Assembly (NCBI RefSeq): GCF_000350225.1
Contig: NW_005178479.1
Coordinates: 130,557-152,494, forward strand
From: Chondrus crispus
Taxonomy: Eukaryota > Rhodophyta > Florideophyceae > Gigartinales > Gigartinaceae
Reading direction: 5' to 3'
Length of the DNA stretch: 21,938 nucleotides
In this document: positions 17,950 through 21,938 of the stretch, piece by piece
How the letters are laid out: each line of letters opens with the position of its first letter
Position numbering within the stretch: the first letter of the stretch is position 1
Made by a program: the position numbers and the translations under genes
The notes under the pieces: model-generated
Databases searched by the model: none
Told to the model about the DNA's origin: nothing
The model's input: the letters and a program-made list of their open reading frames with translations, nothing else

Positions 17950-18440
17950 CAAATATGTGTGTTCACGGATGTGCTTGGTGGCGTGATTGGCTTGCAATTT
18001 GGACATGCAGTAGCGCTGGCTTGTCCTGATATGTTTTGATTTTATTCTTCGAGAATACTGGTGAAGCCTCTTAATCATGTCGTGCGCCTATTGCTTTCCT
18101 CATTGGGAGCATTACGGCGTTGCGGCAGTGCAGCAGACGTATCACACCGGACCCACCCTCGAATCTTTTGCGCTCGGGCCTGCAACTTTCACTGCTTGCA
18201 GTTCTCGCAAATGCTTTATTCTGTATGTACAATTTGTTCGCGTGCATTATCTATGCGTAGGATGCTGCCGCATGGTGGTTTTTTTTTGTTCCAATCACTT
18301 TTGGTCACGGATGTTAGGGAGGCAGGCTACTGCATATACACTTGGTCCGTCCTTTCTGGGATATGAGTACACCTCGTGCTTGTTGTTGAGCCGATTATGT
18401 GAGGAGATATTTGAGTGTATGACAGAACGGGGACAAGATG

Positions 18441-18466
18441 TGTCAACGTTTTGTGTCAACGTTTTG
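18441..18466 (+). repeat. Perfect tandem duplication of 13 bp
   Basis: TGTCAACGTTTTG occurs twice head to tail. It is probably a recent replication-slippage or repair event; no function is evident. Confidence 0.85.
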
Positions 18467-18951
18467 CCTCCAGGTTTTGCTTTTAGATGCGTTAAATTGA
18501 TTTTTTTGTGTAGCGATTGTCTGCCCAGTTGGTTGAAAAACATAAACGATTTGAGCTGCTCCCTGGGAAGGATTGCATCCCCATTTTCGTTTACGGTACT
18601 TGCACAGAGCAGGTCTATCCTTGGCATTGCGTAGTCCCGTGGTGTGCTACTGGAGATGGACCTGTGGACCTGCTCTTGGAACGACACGTGCAGTACATGG
18701 AGCGCGTTGTAATATATTTCTAAACCTCGAAAATCTACTGCTCTTGTAAGTCATGGTGCTTGCAGTATCAACTTGTGCTGAAAGCATTTGATCGAGGGAG
18801 GTGTTGAAATTATTCGACCACATGCTGGACGAACGAAAAGATCGCGGTGCCCTAAAACGCTTTATCTTGCAAAGTCAAGAGCGTCGTACAGCATAAAGAG
18901 TTAAAGGCAGCAAGGTTCTCGGACGTGACTTTAGAGTAGGGGCCACAATTA

Positions 18952-19254
18952 ATGTGCCTGTCAATTTCAATTGTGCAGCACGCTCTTCTCTATCATGGCC
19001 TCTACTGTAGCATAGTGCCTGCGGGTCACACGCCCCGGGCGGCTGGTAGTGAACCCACGGTGTCGTCCAGCTTGCTTGCCAGGAAAGAGTGCGCCACTTT
19101 ACGCCGCCTGGACCGCGGAAAATATCTCACACTCGACCGCTTGGGTTCCGTGGTTCGCTCCACCATTAGCATCGCTTTTTTCCACGACGGCAGGTATTTT
19201 GCTTCTACTCATGGCAATCATTCCGTCAAGGTTCTTCCGCCGCCCCTCACTTGA
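18952..19254 (+). pseudogene. Truncated WD40 fragment resembling the N terminus of AMBRA1-like proteins
   Basis: This frame gives 100 residues. Residues 41-94 (bases 19072-19233) look like the first WD40 blade of AMBRA1 and its plant relatives: a LARKE...LRRLDRGKY lead-in, then RSTISIAFFHDGR and YFASTHGNHSVKV, comparable to the family pattern R-S-T-x-x-x-AFSPDG-x-x-x-ASTH-x-x-H. The expected continuation (TGKC ... GHRRTPW ... FHP) is absent in all three forward frames of the next several hundred bases, and the frame stops after six unrelated residues. AMBRA1-type proteins are autophagy and cullin-4 substrate-receptor scaffolds of far greater length. The only ATG in frame (18952) is not followed by familiar sequence, and a TACTGTA lies at 19003. 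A gene remnant or copied fragment is the simplest reading; a first exon with an unrecognised splice donor near GTTCTT (19231) cannot be excluded. Confidence 0.42.
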
Positions 19255-19785
19255 GCAAATCGCAGAGCAGCAGCCAAATCTTCATCGCTTGGCTCTGCGC
19301 ATACATATCACCCACCCGTGCATCATCTCCTTCTTGCATTTGCATGCATCTATAGCAACCACACTGAAGTGCCCTCTAGAATACCTGTTCGTGAATGGCA
19401 TCGGACGCGTGTCGAAACTAAACGACATCTATTCATATCTTGCTTTTCAAAGCCCCAGAATTTGTACATGATGCCGAGTCCAGAGGCTCATGAGTGAGGT
19501 CGCCAGACTAAATACAGGTCGCTTCGCAAAGTGCAAAAGGACAGGAATGCTGTCTCGGACCATCATCATCTAGAGCTGTGGTTGACGACACTCTGTTCCG
19601 CCCTCACTGAAATCCGGCATTTCCCTTGCAATACTGTATCACAATTAACAAACAAAAAAAAAAACTTGCTGCACGAAAAGAGACGGATGAGACGCTTTCC
19701 GTGGCTCTGAACGCACGACATACCCACACGCAACAACCCCAGAGATTTTGAAAGGGCAGCATAAACAAGCCGTATCAAACGAAAA

Positions 19786-19811
19786 TTGTAAGAAGCAGTT
19801 GTAAGAAGCAG
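19786..19811 (+). repeat. Perfect tandem duplication of 13 bp
   Basis: TTGTAAGAAGCAG occurs twice head to tail, directly before the direct/inverted repeat cluster that starts at 19812. Confidence 0.85.
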
Positions 19812-19898
19812 GATTCATCATCTTGGATTCATGGCATTCCTGGCAACCGTTCTAGTAGAACCGTAGCTATGAATCCAAGGATGGATTCATGGCATTCC
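19812..19898. repeat. Compact cluster of direct and inverted repeats
   Basis: TGGATTCATGGCATTCC occurs at 19824-19840 and again at 19882-19898 (58 bp apart, identical). Between them CTTGGATTCAT (19822-19832) meets its exact reverse complement ATGAATCCAAG (19869-19879), and the loop contains the smaller palindrome GTTCT-AGT-AGAAC. A further GGATTCATCAT begins at 19811. The layout could come from a foldback element or from several template-switch duplications. Confidence 0.72.
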
Positions 19899-19958
19899 CA
19901 CTATCGTGTGTGGTGCTTATTATGAGCTGAGCTAATAGCAAAAGCAATTGCTCTTCCC

Positions 19959-19976
19959 TTTTTTTTTTTTTTTTTT
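19959..19976. repeat. T18 tract, an A-tract just after a stop codon on the minus strand
   Basis: On the coding strand of the membrane-protein gene the stop is followed by AGAAGAAG-type sequence and then 18 A. It may be a simple-sequence tract in the 3' UTR or the trace of a reverse-transcribed poly(A) tail. Confidence 0.8.
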
Positions 19977-19984
19977 CTTCTTCT

Positions 19985-21853
19985 TCATGTCGCCATGGTT
20001 TCGATATGACTGTCTTGTTCATCGCCCACGTCCTCACTTGCTGTTGGGCATTCCAGAAAAGACAACAGGGCGGTGCGCAGCCATGCCGCTATTGGAACGA
20101 CTGTGTTCTTCGGCGGCCCGGTGGGTATGATGCGATACATGCTGGACCCGGAAAGGCGAGAGAGCAGTTCGGTAACGGCAATTCTAGCCTCCTCCGCCAC
20201 GCTACTTCCAAAGGCTTTCACTCTGGCATCAAACTCGTCGTCGTCAAGGTGAAGAATTGTCTGCAGACGCCAGGCAGTGCCGCCCGACTCTACCTGCAGC
20301 CTGACGAGCATTGCCATGGCATAGTAAGTCGACAGCCTCCGTCGGCGCGTGGAGCGGATCGACAGGTCCAGGCCTAAGCGGTCTAGCAGCGTGAGGGCTG
20401 CGTCGTTGTATTTTGCAGAGAATTTATGAGCATCTTCAAGGCTCTGTATTGAGGGGCATGGAGAAGCAAGTTGGTCCGGTGGGGCGATCTCTGGCGGTAA
20501 ATCGGTGACAGCGGGCTCGTCCCGGCGGCGTGAGGGAGCGACAGCTTCCGCGGCGGTGGCAATTCTGGTCGGAATTCTGTACCTCTTTGGGCGCTGGTGG
20601 AGCTCGCCGTTGAGCGTGGACTCGCCGTCCTGGAAGAGGGCGAGGTGCAAGTCTTGCAGGAGGCGCTTGGAGAACCACTCGGGGCGGATCTTGTCGCCCT
20701 TATAGAAGCCGTCCCACGAGGCGAGGGCAAACTCGAGGTCGGTCGGGAGCAGGGCGCCCATCTGGGCGATAGCCGCGCCAGCCTCCTCGGGGTGGCGCGG
20801 GGCCGTCGCGGAGAAGCGGTGCGGCGGGCGATGCGGCGGGTCGGGCGGGTCCACGGCGGCGGCGGTGGCGGCGGCGGCGGCGGCGGCGGCGGCAGGCCCG
20901 GACTTGGAAAAGATGGGGGAGCGGGCCCAGCTGTGGCTGACGACGATGCGGACGAGTGTGTAGGCGGTGCGCGTGCTCCAGTACACGGCAAACTGGATGA
21001 CGGTGCCGGCGACGGAGAGCGCGACGACGCCGCACAGCATGGTGGCGGAGGCCAGCAGCATGATGGCGCCCGCGACCGGGGCGAGGACGATGGAGACGCA
21101 GTACAGGGCGGCGTGGACGAGGTTGCGGTGGCGCAGGGCCAGCAAAGCCAGGTAGACGGCGTAGAAGACGGCGAAGACCGAGACGGGGACGGTGATGAGC
21201 AGGGCACCGGTGGCGTACACGGCGATGCGGGTGAGCTTCTCAAAGTGCTGCAGAATGTCTGCGATGCGGGTGAGCGAGTCGGTGTCCTCGTTCCACACGA
21301 GGTCCTCGCTGCGCTGCAGGTCGAGCGTGGCGGGGGCGGAGGGGTCGGTCATGGCGACGACGTGGTCGTCGACGCAGACGAGGGCGCGCATCTCGGGTGC
21401 GCGAGCGAGGAGGCGGCGAGCCTGGACGGCGGCCTGTGTCCAGTTGGACATGTGGAGCAGGGCCCAGGCGACGCGCTTGGCCCAGTCGACGACGAGGTCG
21501 GCGCGGACGACGAAGGGGAGCAGGACGCCCAGGACGCGGTCGAAGCCCTCCAGGCCGCCGCCCGACTGGCGGTAGATGAGGGAGGCGACGGCGGCCACGG
21601 CGGCCGCGGCCAGCAGCCACGTGAGCGCGGCCAGCCACAGCATGGCGTTGCGCACGAAGATGTGGCGGTGCTGCATCGCGCGCATGAACTTCTCCGTCCC
21701 TAGCGAGTACAGCACGCCGATCAGCGCCCCCAGCGACAGGAAGACTATCGTCTGGCTCCGCGCGTCGTCCGTGGACGCCTGCCGCGCCGACGGTAGCCGG
21801 TGCACGAACGAGGCCAGCGCGGCTACGGAGGCCGCGCTGCCGAGCGCTGGCAT
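19985..21853 (-). CDS. Unrecognised multi-spanning membrane protein
   Basis: 622 residues from an ATG in GCC-ATG-C context. I do not recognise the family. Hydrophobic segments lie at about 34-52, 71-94, 207-240, 246-278 and 279-304, so five or six membrane passes are likely. Between the second and third is a soluble stretch with a conserved-looking DWAKRVAW...HMSNW segment. After the last pass comes an Ala tract (320-334, encoded by GCC/GCG repeats) and a His/Pro-rich link. The soluble C-terminal half (360-622) contains LEFALASWDGFYKGDKIRPEWF, a basic STRRRRLSTYY region and an Arg/Leu-rich helix series; it faces the cytosol if the N terminus does. The first 30 residues could be a weak targeting sequence. 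No channel, kinase or transporter motif is seen. Coding status is firm: frame length, hydrophobic periodicity and GC-rich third positions agree. Confidence 0.85.
   Translation of the reverse strand: MPALGSAASVAALASFVHRLPSARQASTDDARSQTIVFLSLGALIGVLYSLGTEKFMRAMQHRHIFVRNAMLWLAALTWLLAAAAVAAVASLIYRQSGGGLEGFDRVLGVLLPFVVRADLVVDWAKRVAWALLHMSNWTQAAVQARRLLARAPEMRALVCVDDHVVAMTDPSAPATLDLQRSEDLVWNEDTDSLTRIADILQHFEKLTRIAVYATGALLITVPVSVFAVFYAVYLALLALRHRNLVHAALYCVSIVLAPVAGAIMLLASATMLCGVVALSVAGTVIQFAVYWSTRTAYTLVRIVVSHSWARSPIFSKSGPAAAAAAAAATAAAVDPPDPPHRPPHRFSATAPRHPEEAGAAIAQMGALLPTDLEFALASWDGFYKGDKIRPEWFSKRLLQDLHLALFQDGESTLNGELHQRPKRYRIPTRIATAAEAVAPSRRRDEPAVTDLPPEIAPPDQLASPCPSIQSLEDAHKFSAKYNDAALTLLDRLGLDLSIRSTRRRRLSTYYAMAMLVRLQVESGGTAWRLQTILHLDDDEFDARVKAFGSSVAEEARIAVTELLSRLSGSSMYRIIPTGPPKNTVVPIAAWLRTALLSFLECPTASEDVGDEQDSHIETMAT
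20854..20893. repeat. GGC trinucleotide microsatellite inside a gene
   Basis: About 13 GGC units (one interrupted by GGT) encode the Ala tract after the last membrane segment of the minus-strand protein. It is likely to vary in length between individuals, always in steps of one Ala. Confidence 0.9.
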
Positions 21854-21938
21854 GGCAGGGCAAGCGGGCGGGGGGCGGGGAGGGGAGGGGAGGGGGGGGA
21901 GTGGGTATCGGGTGGTCTCTCACGGGATATCATCATTC
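21854..21938 (-). promoter_or_regulatory. C-rich leader of the membrane-protein gene
   Basis: Read on the coding strand, the 85 bases before the ATG are dominated by C-runs separated by T (CCCCTCCCC units). This resembles the C-rich leader of the Mei2-like gene. The window ends here, so the promoter proper is not visible. Confidence 0.45.

Larger units (their letters stand above)
17950..19984. other. 2-kb spacer after the Mei2-like gene
   Basis: It begins with the Mei2 3' region. Frames up to 185 codons occur (18077-18634) but are Cys/Phe-rich with no family resemblance. It contains the WD40 fragment, two 13-bp tandem duplications, a repeat/hairpin cluster at 19786-19898 and a T18 tract, described separately. 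No RNA gene is seen. Confidence 0.55.

Noticed and set aside
18077..18634. 185-codon frame after the Mei2-like gene
   Set aside because: Its Cys/Phe/Ser-rich product resembles no family, and it lies in the probable 3' UTR and spacer with a 13-bp slippage duplication inside.
20597..21703. 368-codon open frame on the + strand opposite the membrane-protein gene
   Set aside because: GC-rich third positions of the minus-strand gene keep the opposite frame free of stops; its product is a low-complexity Gly/Asp/Glu/Val mix with no domain.
1..21938. tRNA, rRNA, CRISPR, phage or viral genes
   Set aside because: I found no T-arm consensus with matching acceptor stem, no rRNA stretch, no regularly spaced repeats, and no viral or integrase-like protein.

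Overview
This looks like eukaryotic nuclear DNA from an organism with a plastid, most likely a red alga, possibly a florideophyte seaweed. That is an inference. It rests on a nucleus-type gene for SmpB, the tmRNA partner, with a transit-peptide-like N-terminal extension (red algal plastids often keep tmRNA); on eight protein genes that all read as single uninterrupted ORFs, i.e. intron-poor; on a Mei2-like RNA-binding protein and a plant-type Mss116/RH25-RH31 DEAD-box helicase; and on gene clusters separated by AT-richer, repeat-bearing DNA. No species can be named from the sequence alone.

Layout. Bases 2-3316 hold two convergent genes: the 3' part of an unrecognised nuclear-looking protein (+) and the TFIIF alpha/RAP74 subunit (-). 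Bases 3317-8801 (5.5 kb) have no recognisable gene. They contain two diverged copies of a hairpin-rich 200-bp repeat and a 473-bp element with terminal inverted repeats and TA target duplications, which looks like a Tc1/mariner-type MITE. Then follow a small telobox (single-Myb) protein gene (+), a perfect 13-bp hairpin, an assembly gap of 331 N, and the DEAD-box helicase (+), whose N terminus is lost in the gap. After 1.1 kb of non-coding DNA come a membrane RING-H2 protein (+) and, convergent with it, plastid SmpB (-). SmpB shares an 840-bp divergent promoter region with the Mei2-like gene (+). A 2-kb spacer after Mei2 contains a truncated WD40 fragment resembling the N terminus of AMBRA1-like proteins plus several small repeats. 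The window closes with a gene for an unrecognised multi-spanning membrane protein (-).

The genes are not an operon or an obvious pathway. Themes are nuclear transcription (TFIIF), telomere or promoter binding (telobox), RNA handling (DEAD-box, Mei2) and plastid ribosome rescue (SmpB). The most unusual signals lie between genes. The first is the non-coding excess of TACTGTA/TACAGTA, which is the footprint predicted for excision of the CAGT-ended element seen here. The second is the hairpin repeat pair, whose stems differ in sequence but still pair. The third is a repeated 5' gene architecture: C-rich tracts before the start and GC content that falls along the gene.
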